From Pseudomonadota bacterium (GTDB lineage: Bacteria > Pseudomonadota > Alphaproteobacteria > Rhodospirillales > Rhodospirillaceae), in the NCBI GenBank assembly GCA_020160875.1, contig JAIUPE010000016.1, positions 1 to 46,971 on the forward strand: a stretch of 46,971 bases of DNA, in the 5' to 3' direction. Within the stretch, counting starts at the first letter, position 1. Each line of letters begins with the position of its first letter. The notes below the pieces were generated by a model. It was not told the DNA's origin, did not search any database, and was given only the letters and a program-made list of their open reading frames with translations. Positions 17,384 through 26,616 of the stretch are shown here, piece after piece. The position numbers and the translations under genes were made by a program.

Positions 17384-19384
17384 ATGGATAAGTTAAAAAT
17401 GCACTCGCCCAACCTGACCGAAGACAACATCGCGCGCATCCGCGAGATGTTCCCGGGTTGCGTGACCGAGGCACGGGGCGAGGACGGCAGCGTCACGCTG
17501 GCGGTGGACTTCGACCAGCTCAAGCAGGAGCTTTCGGCATCCATCGTCGAAGGCCCTCAAGAACGTTACCACCTGAACTGGCCGGGCAAGCGCGAGGCGC
17601 TGCTGACGGCCAACGCGCCCATCGCCAAAACCCTGCGCCCGGTACGCGACGAGAGCGTGGACTTCGATACGACGAAGAACCTGTTCATCGAAGGCGACAA
17701 CCTGGAGGCGTTGAAGCTTTTGCAGGAGACGTATCTGGGTAAGGTGAAGCTGATCTACCTTGATCCCCCGTACAACCGCAAGAAAGGAAACAATCTTGTC
17801 TACCGGGATGATTTTGTTGGCAATACCTACGAATACCTGACTCAAAGCAATCAGTCAGACGAGCAAGGCAACCGGCTCGTTGCCAACACTGAAGCCAATG
17901 GCCGGTTCCATTCGGACTGGCTCGGAATGATGTATCAGCGGCTTCGCGTAGCGCGCAATCTCATGGCACCGGCTGGCGTCATTGCGATCTCCATTGACGA
18001 CGCAGAAACCGCCAATGCGCTGCACCTGTGCTACGAGGTTTTTGGCGAGTCGAACTTCCTCGGAACCTTGATTTGGAAGAACGCCACCGACAACAACCCA
18101 AGCAACATCGCTGTCGAACACGAGAGCATCCACGTCTTTGCTAGAAGCAAGACTGACCTTGAGGGCGTATGGAAAAGTTCGGTCTCCGACATCAAGGAAG
18201 TTCTCGTCAAGATTGGTAATGAACTGATCGCGAAGCATCCCAGTGACGCCGGGCGGCTACAGGCCGCCTACACCGAGTGGTATCGCGAGAACAAGGATCA
18301 GCTCGGCCCATTGGCGGATTACAAGTTCATCGACAAAACCGGGGTTTATGCAGGAAGTCGTAGTGTTCACAACCCTGGCAAGGAAGGCTATCGGTATGAC
18401 GTGCTTCATCCGACGACCAAGAGGCCGTGCAAGCAACCGCTAATGGGATATAGATTTCCCGAAGAAACCATGAAGCGGCTGCTTGACCAGAAGAAGGTTC
18501 TGTTCGGTGAGGACGAAAGCAAGCTCATCGAATTGAAGGCGTATGCCTACGAATTCGAGGACAAATTGTCCAGCGTGTTCGATCTCGATGGACGGTCTGG
18601 CGCATACGACCTGAGAACTCTCTTTCCAGAGGGCAAGAAGGTCTTCTCGAACCCCAAGCCCGTCTTACTGATGGAGCGGCTCATCTCCTTCATGACCGGG
18701 CCGAAAGACATCTGCCTTGACCTGTTCGCCGGGTCTTCAACACTGGCTCACGCGACGATGGAAATCAGCCGCCGTGATGGCAGCAATCGCCGATTCATCA
18801 GCGTGCAGTACCCCGAAGAAATCGGGCAGGACAGCAAGGATGCAAAGGAGGCATTTCAATTCTGCATGCAAGTTGGCCTGAAACCGCTCATTTCAGAAAT
18901 CTCGAAGGAACGAACCCGCCGCGCAGGTGTGGCGTTGCGTAGCAAGGAAGGCGCGCAAGAGTGGAACCGTGATGTTGGCTTCCGCGTCCTCAAGATCGAC
19001 ACCTCGAACATGGCAGATGTCTATTACGCGCCCGATGCTCTTGCGAAGGAAAACCTGGGCCTGTTCGTGGACAACATCAAGCCCGACCGTACGCCGGAAG
19101 ACCTGCTCTTTCAGGTGATGCTGGATTGGGGCGTTGACCTCGCCTTGCCCATCGAGAAGAAGGCCATCCAAGGCAAGGACGTGTTCTTCGTGGACGGCAA
19201 CGCGCTGGCCGCCTGCTTCGACGCCCACAGCGGTGTGGATGAAGCCTTCGTCAAGGAGCTGGCCACGCACAAGCCCCTGCGCGTGGTGTTCCGCGACGCG
19301 GGGTTCAAGGACAGCGCGGTCAAGATCAACGTGGAGCAGATCTTCAAGCTGCTATCGCCCGCCACCGAAGTCAAGAGCATCTGA
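17384..19384 (+). CDS. mod: Type III restriction-modification methyltransferase (Mod), N6-adenine
   Basis: This 666-residue beta-class adenine methyltransferase has catalytic D127-PPY130, then a target-recognition region of about 300 residues, then the S-adenosylmethionine motif LFAGSST (F448), the motif order expected for Mod. It methylates one strand of an asymmetric site and specifies recognition for the Mod-Res complex. The start at 17384 ([11 protein letters not shown]) matches homologs as I remember them, but no strong ribosome site is visible. Base composition in roughly 17750-18950 looks lower in GC than both ends, consistent with exchange of the recognition domain. Res follows after 11 bases. 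Confidence 0.93.
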   Translation: MDKLKMHSPNLTEDNIARIREMFPGCVTEARGEDGSVTLAVDFDQLKQELSASIVEGPQERYHLNWPGKREALLTANAPIAKTLRPVRDESVDFDTTKNLFIEGDNLEALKLLQETYLGKVKLIYLDPPYNRKKGNNLVYRDDFVGNTYEYLTQSNQSDEQGNRLVANTEANGRFHSDWLGMMYQRLRVARNLMAPAGVIAISIDDAETANALHLCYEVFGESNFLGTLIWKNATDNNPSNIAVEHESIHVFARSKTDLEGVWKSSVSDIKEVLVKIGNELIAKHPSDAGRLQAAYTEWYRENKDQLGPLADYKFIDKTGVYAGSRSVHNPGKEGYRYDVLHPTTKRPCKQPLMGYRFPEETMKRLLDQKKVLFGEDESKLIELKAYAYEFEDKLSSVFDLDGRSGAYDLRTLFPEGKKVFSNPKPVLLMERLISFMTGPKDICLDLFAGSSTLAHATMEISRRDGSNRRFISVQYPEEIGQDSKDAKEAFQFCMQVGLKPLISEISKERTRRAGVALRSKEGAQEWNRDVGFRVLKIDTSNMADVYYAPDALAKENLGLFVDNIKPDRTPEDLLFQVMLDWGVDLALPIEKKAIQGKDVFFVDGNALAACFDAHSGVDEAFVKELATHKPLRVVFRDAGFKDSAVKINVEQIFKLLSPATEVKSI

Positions 19385-19395
19385 GGGGAAGGGCG

Positions 19396-22300
19396 ATGAA
19401 ACTGAAGTTCAAGACTCAGGCCTACCAGACCGCCGCCGTGCAGACCGTGGTGGACTGCTTCAAGGGGCAGCCGCTCGCATCGAGCGAGGCGATCAGCTAC
19501 CGCATCGATCCCGGCAAGGCCAAGAAGGGAATCGACGATCTGTTCACGGAGGCCGGGTTTAAGAACGCCGATCTCGTGCTCTCGGACACGGCCCTGCTGG
19601 ACAACATCCATCAGGTGCAGCGGTCGCAAAACCTGCCCATCTCCGATGCGCTGGTCAAGACCAAGGTCGCTCGCGTCAACCTCGACATCGAGATGGAGAC
19701 CGGCACGGGCAAGACCTACTGCTACATCAAGACCCTCTTCGAGCTGAACAAACAGTACGGCTGGAGCAAGTTCATCATTGTCGTACCCAGCATCGCTATC
19801 CGCGAGGGCGTGGCGAAGTCGCTGGAGATCACCGCCGAGCACTTCTTGGAGAGCTATCAGAAGAAAGCGCGCTTCTTCATCTACAACTCCAAGCAGTTGC
19901 ACCATCTGGAGAGTTTCTCGTCGGATGCGGGCATCAACGTGATGGTCATCAACGTGCAGGCGTTCGCCTCGCGCGGGGCGGACAACCGCCGCATCTACGA
20001 CGTGCTGGACGACTTTCAGTCGCGCAAGCCCATCGACGTGATCAGCGCCAACCGGCCCATTCTGATTCTGGACGAGCCGCAGAAAATGGAAGGCACGCAG
20101 ACGCTGAAGTCGCTGGAGGAGTTCAAGGCGCTGATGGTGCTGCGCTACTCCGCCACCCACAAGACCACGCACAACAAGATCCACCGACTGGACGCGCTGG
20201 ACGCCTACAACCAGAAGCTGGTGAAGAAGATCGCCGTGCGCGGCATCGCGGTGAAGGGGTTGGCGGGCACCAACGCCTACCTGTATCTGCAATCCATCGA
20301 CATTTCCACCAAGAAGCCGCCCGAGGCGCGCGTGGAGTTGGAGCGTAAGCTTGCCAATGGCGACATCAGGCCCGTGGTGCGCAAGATCGGCAAGGGCGAC
20401 AACCTGTTCGACCTGTCGGGCGGACTGGATCAGTACCGCAACTACGTTGTGGCGGACATCAATGCCAACACCGACACGCTGAGCTTCACCAATGGCGTCG
20501 AACTGGTGGTTGGCGACGCCACGGGCGATGTGAATGAACCGGCGCTGCGCCGCATCCAGATTCGAGAGGCAGTCAAGGCGCACTTTGACAAGGAACAGGC
20601 GCTGTTCCAACAGGGCGTGAAGGTGCTGACCCTGTTCTTCATCGATGAAGTGGCCAAGTACCGCGACTACGCGGCGGCGGATGAAAAAGGCGAGTACGCC
20701 CGCATCTTCGAGGAGGAATACACCCAGTACCTGAACGAGATGCTCGACCTGGATGAGACGGCCTACGTCAAATACCTGAAGGGCATTGCGGCGGACAAGA
20801 CCCACAGCGGCTACTTCTCCATCGACAAGAAGAGCAAACGGCAGGTGGATTCGGACGTGGCGGCGCGCGGCGAGAACGCGGGGCTGTCTGATGACGTGGA
20901 CGCCTATGACCTGATCCTGAAGGACAAGGAACGGCTGCTGTCGCTCACCGAGCCGGTGCGCTTCATCTTCTCGCACTCGGCGCTGCGGGAGGGCTGGGAC
21001 AACCCGAATGTGTTCGTCATCTGCGCGCTCAAGCACAGTGACAACACCATTTCACGCCGGCAGGAGGTGGGGCGTGGCCTGCGCCTGTCGGTCAACCAGC
21101 AAGGCGACCGGATGGATCACCCGGCCATCGTCCACGACGTGAACATCCTGACCGTGGTAGCCAGCGAGAGCTACAAGGACTTCGTGGCGGCGCTGCAAAA
21201 GGACATCAGCGATTCCCTGTCCGCCCGGCCAAGGGTGGCGAACGAGGACTATTTCACCGGCAAGGTGCTCAAGACGCCGGCCGGCGACGTACAGGTCACG
21301 CCGCAATTGGCGAAGCAAATCTACCGTTATCTGGTCAAGAACGACTACACCGACGATTCGGATCGGATCGCAGGCACGTATCACGATGCCAAGAAGGCCG
21401 GAACGCTGGCCGACCTGCCAGACGACTTGAAGCCGCACGCCGAGCAGGTGTTCCAGCTCATCGACAGCGTGTTCAGTGCCAGCCAGTTGCCCGACATCGG
21501 CGACGACCGCCGTCCGAAGAAGAACCCACTCAATGCGAACTTCGAGAAGCAGGAGTTCAAGGCGCTGTGGAGCCGCATCAATCGCAAGGCTGCGTACAGC
21601 GTCGAGTTCGACTCGGACGAGCTGGTGCAGAAGGCGGTAAAGGAGATCGATGCCAGCCTACGAGTGACGCCGCTGCAATACACGATCCAGCACGGCGAGC
21701 AAGCTGCCGCCGTGACCTACGACGGCATCAAGGAAGGCAACGCCTTCACACTGAAGGCCACGGAAACCGAAACGAACCGGAACTCGATCCACTCGGCGGT
21801 CAAGTATGACTTGATCGGCAAGCTGGCCGAGGGCACGCAACTGACGCGCCGGACGGTGGCCGAAGTGCTCAAAGGCATCAACGTCGCGGTCTTCGCCCAG
21901 TTCAAGACCAACCCGGAGAGCTTCATCGCCGAGGCCACGCGGCTCATCAACGAGCAGAAGGCCACGGTCATCATCGAGCATCTGGCCTACGACCCGGTCG
22001 AGGACAAGTTCGACCTCGACATCTTCACTGCCGGGCAGACCAAACAGGACTTCAGCAAGGCCGGAGACAAGCTGCAACGGCACATCTACGACTACGTGCT
22101 GACCGACTCCAATATCGAACGCAGCTTTGTGAAGGAGCTGGACACCAGCAGTGACGTGGTGGTGTACGCCAAGCTGCCGCGCGGCTTCCTGATCCCGACG
22201 CCGGTGGGCGACTACAACCCGGACTGGGCCATCAGCTTCAAGGAGGGTGTGGTCAAACACATCTACTTCGTCGCCGAAACTAAGGGCTCCATGTCAACGA

Positions 22301-22440
22301 TGGAACTGCGCGAGATCGAGAAAACCAAGATCAAGTGCGCCCGCAAGTTCTTCGACGAGATGAACCGCCGCTATGCCCCGGAGAACGTCAAGTACGACGT
22401 GGTGGACAGCTTCGGGAAGTTGATGGAGGTGGTGAAGTAG
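19396..22440 (+). CDS. res: Type III restriction endonuclease subunit (Res)
   Basis: This 1014-residue protein has Walker A ETGTGKT at 101-107, the type III-specific motif II DEPQ at 226-229, motif VI region [13 protein letters not shown], and a C-terminal PD-(D/E)xK nuclease, P942-D943 ... E961-T-K963 (NPDWAI ... FVAETKG). All functional motifs are intact. It cleaves DNA with Mod when unmethylated sites are met in the right orientation. A GGGGAAGG site precedes the ATG, 11 bases after mod, showing a shared transcript. Confidence 0.94.
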   Translation: MKLKFKTQAYQTAAVQTVVDCFKGQPLASSEAISYRIDPGKAKKGIDDLFTEAGFKNADLVLSDTALLDNIHQVQRSQNLPISDALVKTKVARVNLDIEMETGTGKTYCYIKTLFELNKQYGWSKFIIVVPSIAIREGVAKSLEITAEHFLESYQKKARFFIYNSKQLHHLESFSSDAGINVMVINVQAFASRGADNRRIYDVLDDFQSRKPIDVISANRPILILDEPQKMEGTQTLKSLEEFKALMVLRYSATHKTTHNKIHRLDALDAYNQKLVKKIAVRGIAVKGLAGTNAYLYLQSIDISTKKPPEARVELERKLANGDIRPVVRKIGKGDNLFDLSGGLDQYRNYVVADINANTDTLSFTNGVELVVGDATGDVNEPALRRIQIREAVKAHFDKEQALFQQGVKVLTLFFIDEVAKYRDYAAADEKGEYARIFEEEYTQYLNEMLDLDETAYVKYLKGIAADKTHSGYFSIDKKSKRQVDSDVAARGENAGLSDDVDAYDLILKDKERLLSLTEPVRFIFSHSALREGWDNPNVFVICALKHSDNTISRRQEVGRGLRLSVNQQGDRMDHPAIVHDVNILTVVASESYKDFVAALQKDISDSLSARPRVANEDYFTGKVLKTPAGDVQVTPQLAKQIYRYLVKNDYTDDSDRIAGTYHDAKKAGTLADLPDDLKPHAEQVFQLIDSVFSASQLPDIGDDRRPKKNPLNANFEKQEFKALWSRINRKAAYSVEFDSDELVQKAVKEIDASLRVTPLQYTIQHGEQAAAVTYDGIKEGNAFTLKATETETNRNSIHSAVKYDLIGKLAEGTQLTRRTVAEVLKGINVAVFAQFKTNPESFIAEATRLINEQKATVIIEHLAYDPVEDKFDLDIFTAGQTKQDFSKAGDKLQRHIYDYVLTDSNIERSFVKELDTSSDVVVYAKLPRGFLIPTPVGDYNPDWAISFKEGVVKHIYFVAETKGSMSTMELREIEKTKIKCARKFFDEMNRRYAPENVKYDVVDSFGKLMEVVK

Positions 22441-22459
22441 CAGTAAGGAGAATCGCGCG

Positions 22460-22525
22460 ATGGCCTTGGGGCGGATGGAGAAAATCCTGATACTGGCGAG
22501 TTCGGGGGCAACATGGTCGAGTTAG
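22460..22525 (+). CDS. Possible 21-codon ORF between Res and the Gabija-like pair
   Basis: An ATG with a good AAGGAG site eight to nine bases upstream opens a 21-codon frame (MALGRMEKILILASSGATWSS). The peptide shows no family. It could be a leader, or the start of a gene lost when the downstream pair joined the operon. Confidence 0.2.
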   Translation: MALGRMEKILILASSGATWSS

Positions 22526-22544
22526 GAAATGAAGGAGCGCCGAA

Positions 22545-24377
22545 GTGCATGTTGTCCGCCTGAAAATTTCCGGCTTTCGGGGGGTGCGCTCAGCAGACAT
22601 TATGCTGGGCCGTCACGCCGTGCTGGTCGGACCGAACAACAGCGGCAAGACCACGGTGATCGAGGCGCTGGCGTTGCTTTTCGGGCGAGACCGTTTGGTG
22701 CGCCGTCTGACTGAGCATGACTTTCATTGCAGCGCGCCCGACGAAGCCGCCCGCATACTGTGCATCGCCACCGTCACGGGCTTTACGCCCAACGACCCGC
22801 ACCACCATTCGTCTTGGTTCAGCCCCGAACGCGGCGTCGAGAAATGGTTCGACCCGAAAGCCAAGACACTGAGCGCCGCGCCGGACGCGCAGCATACCGA
22901 TCTGGCAGTGCAGATCGGTTTTGCTGCGCGCTTCGACCTGGACGAACTGGAAGCCGAAACGCTCCGTTTCTTCGTGGATGACGAGGCCACACTGGGCGAT
23001 CCGTTCGCGGAAGACGCGCACCTGCGCACGATCCACACCAAAGTTCTCCAGGAGTTGGGCTTCTTTCTGGTCCCGGCCTCGCGCACATGGGACCGCTGGA
23101 TTTCCTTTTCCTCGGAGTTGTTCCGCCGCGTCGTGGCGACGCGTGGGGACATGCCCGCGCAGGCAGTGCGCGCCGAGCGCCGGAGACTCTGGAGCCCGCC
23201 GGACGGTGCGCGGCTCGAAGACCAGCCGGGGCTTTCCGAGATCGTCGGCGCGGCCAATGACGAGTTGCGAGCGCTCATGGCCAGCGCCCCAAAACTCCAG
23301 TTGCGCCTGACCGCGACTGACAGCGACTCAGTCTTGGAAAGCGTGGTGCCGCACTTCGTGCAAGGCACGGGGCCAACCCTGCCCTCGCAGCGGCAGGGCA
23401 CGGGCCTTGTCTCCCTTCAAAGCCTTCTATTGCTCATGCAGTTCGGCAAGGCGCGCGCGGAAACGGGCCAGTCCTTCATGCTGGCCGTCGAGGAGCCGGA
23501 ATTGCACATCCAGCCCTCGCAGCAAAAGCGGTTGGTCAACCGCCTCAATGCGCTGTGCAACCAGACGATAGTCACGACGCATTCGCCCATCGTGGCCGCA
23601 ATGTTTCCGGCTCCCGATACGCTCTTTATCGAAACGCGCGAGGGCGCGTTGAGCGCCAAGCCACTGATGGACGCTGTGCCCGCGCAGCCTACTAACCACC
23701 AGCAGCACTTGCTCTACGCATGGCGGCAGAAGCTGGTGGCCGCGCTCATGCACGAATGCGTCCTGATCCCCGAAGGGGTTTCAGACGTGGCATGGCTTGA
23801 GGCGCTGCAAACCGCTCTTGAACAGAATCAGGGTTGGGATAACGCGCAAGCGAGTACGCCGCTTCTCTCCACTTTCGTTGGCATCGTGCCGACCATCGAC
23901 GCCAAGATTGCCGACACCTTCGCGCTGGTCAGCGCCGTTCACGCGCGGCCCTGCATCCTTGTGGACGGGGACAATGACGGGCGCGGCTACTTCGATGCGG
24001 TGAAGGGCAGCAATCCGCCGCCGCGCTGCGTCGTGTTCTGGCCGCAGGGCGGGGCGATGGAGCATGTGGTTTCGTGGATTGCGGGCGCGGATGAAGCCGC
24101 GATGCTGGCCGCGCTCGGAACCGCGCTGGGTGCTCCTTTCGCCGACCGTGGGGCGCTCACCGCACATTTGCTTACCCGGAAATCCTACGCGCCGACCCAT
24201 GAAAGCGCCGTCGTCACGCTCATGGCGAATGCGGCCTGCCGGGTGCGCGCCGCGCAGTTGCTCGATGCCCTGTGCGACGTGCTGCGCGATCCCGCCAACG
24301 CCAATACACCGCTTTTTGCGCGCATCCCGGCGGATTCGACCGCTGCCATGCACGTTTTCCAGTTTGTGCCGCCATGA
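22545..24377 (+). CDS. OLD-family ATP-dependent nuclease with TOPRIM domain (GajA-like)
   Basis: This 610-residue protein has an N-terminal ABC ATPase domain (Walker A GPNNSGKT 29-36, Walker B AVEEPELHIQP at about 312-322, and TTHSP), followed by a TOPRIM domain with LIPEG (E410) and VDGDND (D474, D476, D478). This is the class 2 OLD architecture of GajA in the Gabija anti-phage system, where the ATPase senses nucleotide depletion and the TOPRIM domain nicks DNA. Length is close to GajA (about 580). The start is GTG at 22545, behind GAAGGAG, giving MHVVRLKISGFRG. It is coupled by ATGA to the UvrD-like helicase. Confidence 0.85.
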   Translation: MHVVRLKISGFRGVRSADIMLGRHAVLVGPNNSGKTTVIEALALLFGRDRLVRRLTEHDFHCSAPDEAARILCIATVTGFTPNDPHHHSSWFSPERGVEKWFDPKAKTLSAAPDAQHTDLAVQIGFAARFDLDELEAETLRFFVDDEATLGDPFAEDAHLRTIHTKVLQELGFFLVPASRTWDRWISFSSELFRRVVATRGDMPAQAVRAERRRLWSPPDGARLEDQPGLSEIVGAANDELRALMASAPKLQLRLTATDSDSVLESVVPHFVQGTGPTLPSQRQGTGLVSLQSLLLLMQFGKARAETGQSFMLAVEEPELHIQPSQQKRLVNRLNALCNQTIVTTHSPIVAAMFPAPDTLFIETREGALSAKPLMDAVPAQPTNHQQHLLYAWRQKLVAALMHECVLIPEGVSDVAWLEALQTALEQNQGWDNAQASTPLLSTFVGIVPTIDAKIADTFALVSAVHARPCILVDGDNDGRGYFDAVKGSNPPPRCVVFWPQGGAMEHVVSWIAGADEAAMLAALGTALGAPFADRGALTAHLLTRKSYAPTHESAVVTLMANAACRVRAAQLLDALCDVLRDPANANTPLFARIPADSTAAMHVFQFVPP

Positions 24378-25732
24378 CGTTCGATTTCTTCGAGGGCGCG
24401 GCGGGCACCGGCAAGACCCATAACCTCGTGGGCCGAGCAGGAGAACTCGTGCAGGATGGAGCGCTGGGTGAAGGACACAAGCTCCTGGCGCTCACCTTCA
24501 TGAACGGCGCGCGCCGCCGCCTGGATGCGCGCCTTGGAGAGAATGCGGCTTTCCGCAGGCGCTTTGATTGTCAGACCTTCGATGTGTTCGCTCGGACATT
24601 GGCCGCGCGGCGCCGAAGCCTGATTACGCCCGCGATGCAGCAGCAGGCCGATGCTCTGAGCGAATTTGACGGGCCGTGCGCGCTTGCTGCATCGCTCCTT
24701 GAAGAGGAAGCCGTCCGCAAATGGGTGGCAAGGAGTTTCCCCCTAATCTTGGTGGATGAAGCGCAAGACCTCGACGAACACAGACTGCGCATTCTGCAAG
24801 GACTTTCGCAATCCTGCCGGATTGTGGCGGCAGCGGACGCATTTCAGTGTCTCCATGACGGTCGCGACACCGCGTCGCTGATTGGCTGGCTTGAGGGCGC
24901 GGGCCAAACCCACCGTCTCACACGGGTCCAACGCACCAATCAGCAGGGATTGCTGGCCGCTGCACTGGCGGTGCGTGATGGCCAGGACATCAAGGCCGCT
25001 CTGACCGCAAACACCTACAACAACAGGACAACATGGAACGGCGCAGGATTCCGGCTTTCCGAAGTGCCTGTAAAGAATAACAATTCTGGGCTACTGGCAT
25101 GGGCGATTGCCAACGAGATTGCGCAGCGCCAAGGCTCTGTCGTCATACTCACCCCGGATGGGCGCAACACGATTATCCGCGCCGCACTCAATACCGTTCA
25201 GACCAAGCAGTACACTCGCAAAAACAGCGGCGCGACCTTCGGGCCGTATCCGCACACATGGGATCGTCACGACAATGAAGAAGCCAGCGCCTTGCTGGCC
25301 GATATCGCGTTACCGGAAGCCGCATCATGCGCCGATCTTCGCGCGCTTCTCACGCCCTTGGCAGGACACGCGCCTATCGCGCAGGCCCTTAGCCGCATCG
25401 ACCGCTTGCGGCGGGCTCACGGGCAAGCGGCCTTCACCGCCGCGCAAGTCACCGAGTTTGTGCAGGAGGCCGTGCGCAGCCGTTCGCGTCTGGGCTTCCG
25501 GCAGCACCGTGGCCATCTTGCCATGACGATCCAGCGCGCCAAGAACCGAGAGTTTCCGAACGTAATTGTGCTTTGGCCGCACACGGCCACAGGCAGCGCC
25601 GAGCATTTGCGAAGGCTGCTCTACAACGCCATCACACGGGCACAGAGCCATTGCACCGTCATCGTGCTGGGTCAGAATCGTCTGGACGCGCCGCCATTTG
25701 CGCCCGTGCCAGCGCTAGCATCTCGGCGATAG
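24374..25732 (+). CDS. UvrD/PcrA-like superfamily 1 helicase (GajB-like)
   Basis: This 452-residue protein has Walker A GAAGTGKT 8-15, motif II DEAQD 128-132, a motif V-like AKNREFPNVIVLWP and motif VI region YNAITRAQ (R422). It is shorter than UvrD (about 720) and near GajB (about 490). The ATG at 24374 overlaps the GajA-like stop; a start further upstream at 24272 would run inside gajA and is rejected. In Gabija the helicase partner is proposed to respond to DNA ends made by GajA and deplete nucleotides. It is the last gene of the cargo, facing the convergent TIGR03747 gene. Confidence 0.82.
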   Translation: MTFDFFEGAAGTGKTHNLVGRAGELVQDGALGEGHKLLALTFMNGARRRLDARLGENAAFRRRFDCQTFDVFARTLAARRRSLITPAMQQQADALSEFDGPCALAASLLEEEAVRKWVARSFPLILVDEAQDLDEHRLRILQGLSQSCRIVAAADAFQCLHDGRDTASLIGWLEGAGQTHRLTRVQRTNQQGLLAAALAVRDGQDIKAALTANTYNNRTTWNGAGFRLSEVPVKNNNSGLLAWAIANEIAQRQGSVVILTPDGRNTIIRAALNTVQTKQYTRKNSGATFGPYPHTWDRHDNEEASALLADIALPEAASCADLRALLTPLAGHAPIAQALSRIDRLRRAHGQAAFTAAQVTEFVQEAVRSRSRLGFRQHRGHLAMTIQRAKNREFPNVIVLWPHTATGSAEHLRRLLYNAITRAQSHCTVIVLGQNRLDAPPFAPVPALASRR

Positions 25733-25866
25733 CGAAGGTGGCGATCGCTCAATCCGATCCCGCGAAACTGCGCCCTCTTCTTGAGGACATCGCTCACCTG
25801 CTGTCGCCGGGCATGGCTCACCAGACGCGGATGGTCTGATGGCAGCTGGACACCAGTAGAAGGACT

Positions 25867-26616
25867 TCACAGATACTTCTTGAACGTCGCCGCCGCGATG
25901 CACACCGCCACGCCGAGCAGTGCGGCGCTGGGCAGCAGGATCAGCAGCGGGTTTACGCTGACCGGCAGCGCCAGGTAAGTCACCCACGGCAGCACGGCCA
26001 GCGGGATCAGGCTGGCCCTGGCGCGGTGATAGATGAACCCCGACTCGCGTCCCGCGCCGAAGCGGCGGATGTCCCGGCGCACCAGGCCGTCCACCAGCCC
26101 GACGAAGGCGGCCATCAGGAACAGCGGCAGGGTCAGGCACAGCACCAGCAGCCGCACGAGGAAGACCAGCGTCGTGTAGGCCGCCGCTATCAGGTAGCTC
26201 TCCACGTTCACGTAGACCAAGCCGATGTAGTAGCGGAAATCCTTGGTCGGGCGGTGGCTGCCGGCGCTGGCCTGCGTCGAGGCGTCGCGTATCCAGTCCA
26301 GCAGGCCGCTTTTCACGAACAGCCAGTCGTAGCCCTGCTCGACCAGCCGGTGCGCGGTGCGCCCCGGCTCCTGCACCAGCGCGCTGCGCGTGAAATGCGT
26401 GGAGAGCTGATCCAGCTCGTAATGCAGCATGCCCTGCGCGTGGCGCCAGCCCTGATCGGGCCAGAAGAAGTGCATGCCGACGCATTCGATCAGGATGCAC
26501 AGCAGCAGCGCGCCGCACAGCACGCCGAAGAAGCGGAACGGCAGCGTGACCAAGCCGGCGATCAGCCCCTGCTGTCGTTGCTGCTGGCGCTGTGCCGCGA
26601 CGGCCGGATCGCTCAT
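25867..26616 (-). CDS. TIGR03747 ICE membrane protein
   Basis: This 249-residue integral membrane protein has four or five hydrophobic helices (about 26-48, 150-170, 172-192, 208-228 and 228-245) and the conserved FWPDQGWRHAQGMLHYELDQL and KDFRYYIGLVYVN stretches. It is the typical partner encoded next to TraD and overlaps its stop (ATGA). The role is unknown; it probably sits at the inner membrane with the coupling protein. Confidence 0.9.
   Translation of the reverse strand: MSDPAVAAQRQQQRQQGLIAGLVTLPFRFFGVLCGALLLCILIECVGMHFFWPDQGWRHAQGMLHYELDQLSTHFTRSALVQEPGRTAHRLVEQGYDWLFVKSGLLDWIRDASTQASAGSHRPTKDFRYYIGLVYVNVESYLIAAAYTTLVFLVRLLVLCLTLPLFLMAAFVGLVDGLVRRDIRRFGAGRESGFIYHRARASLIPLAVLPWVTYLALPVSVNPLLILLPSAALLGVAVCIAAATFKKYL

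Noticed and set aside
19111-21036. Open frame of more than 600 codons on the minus strand across Mod and Res
   Set aside because: It has no recognisable motif and lies opposite two complete type III R-M genes.
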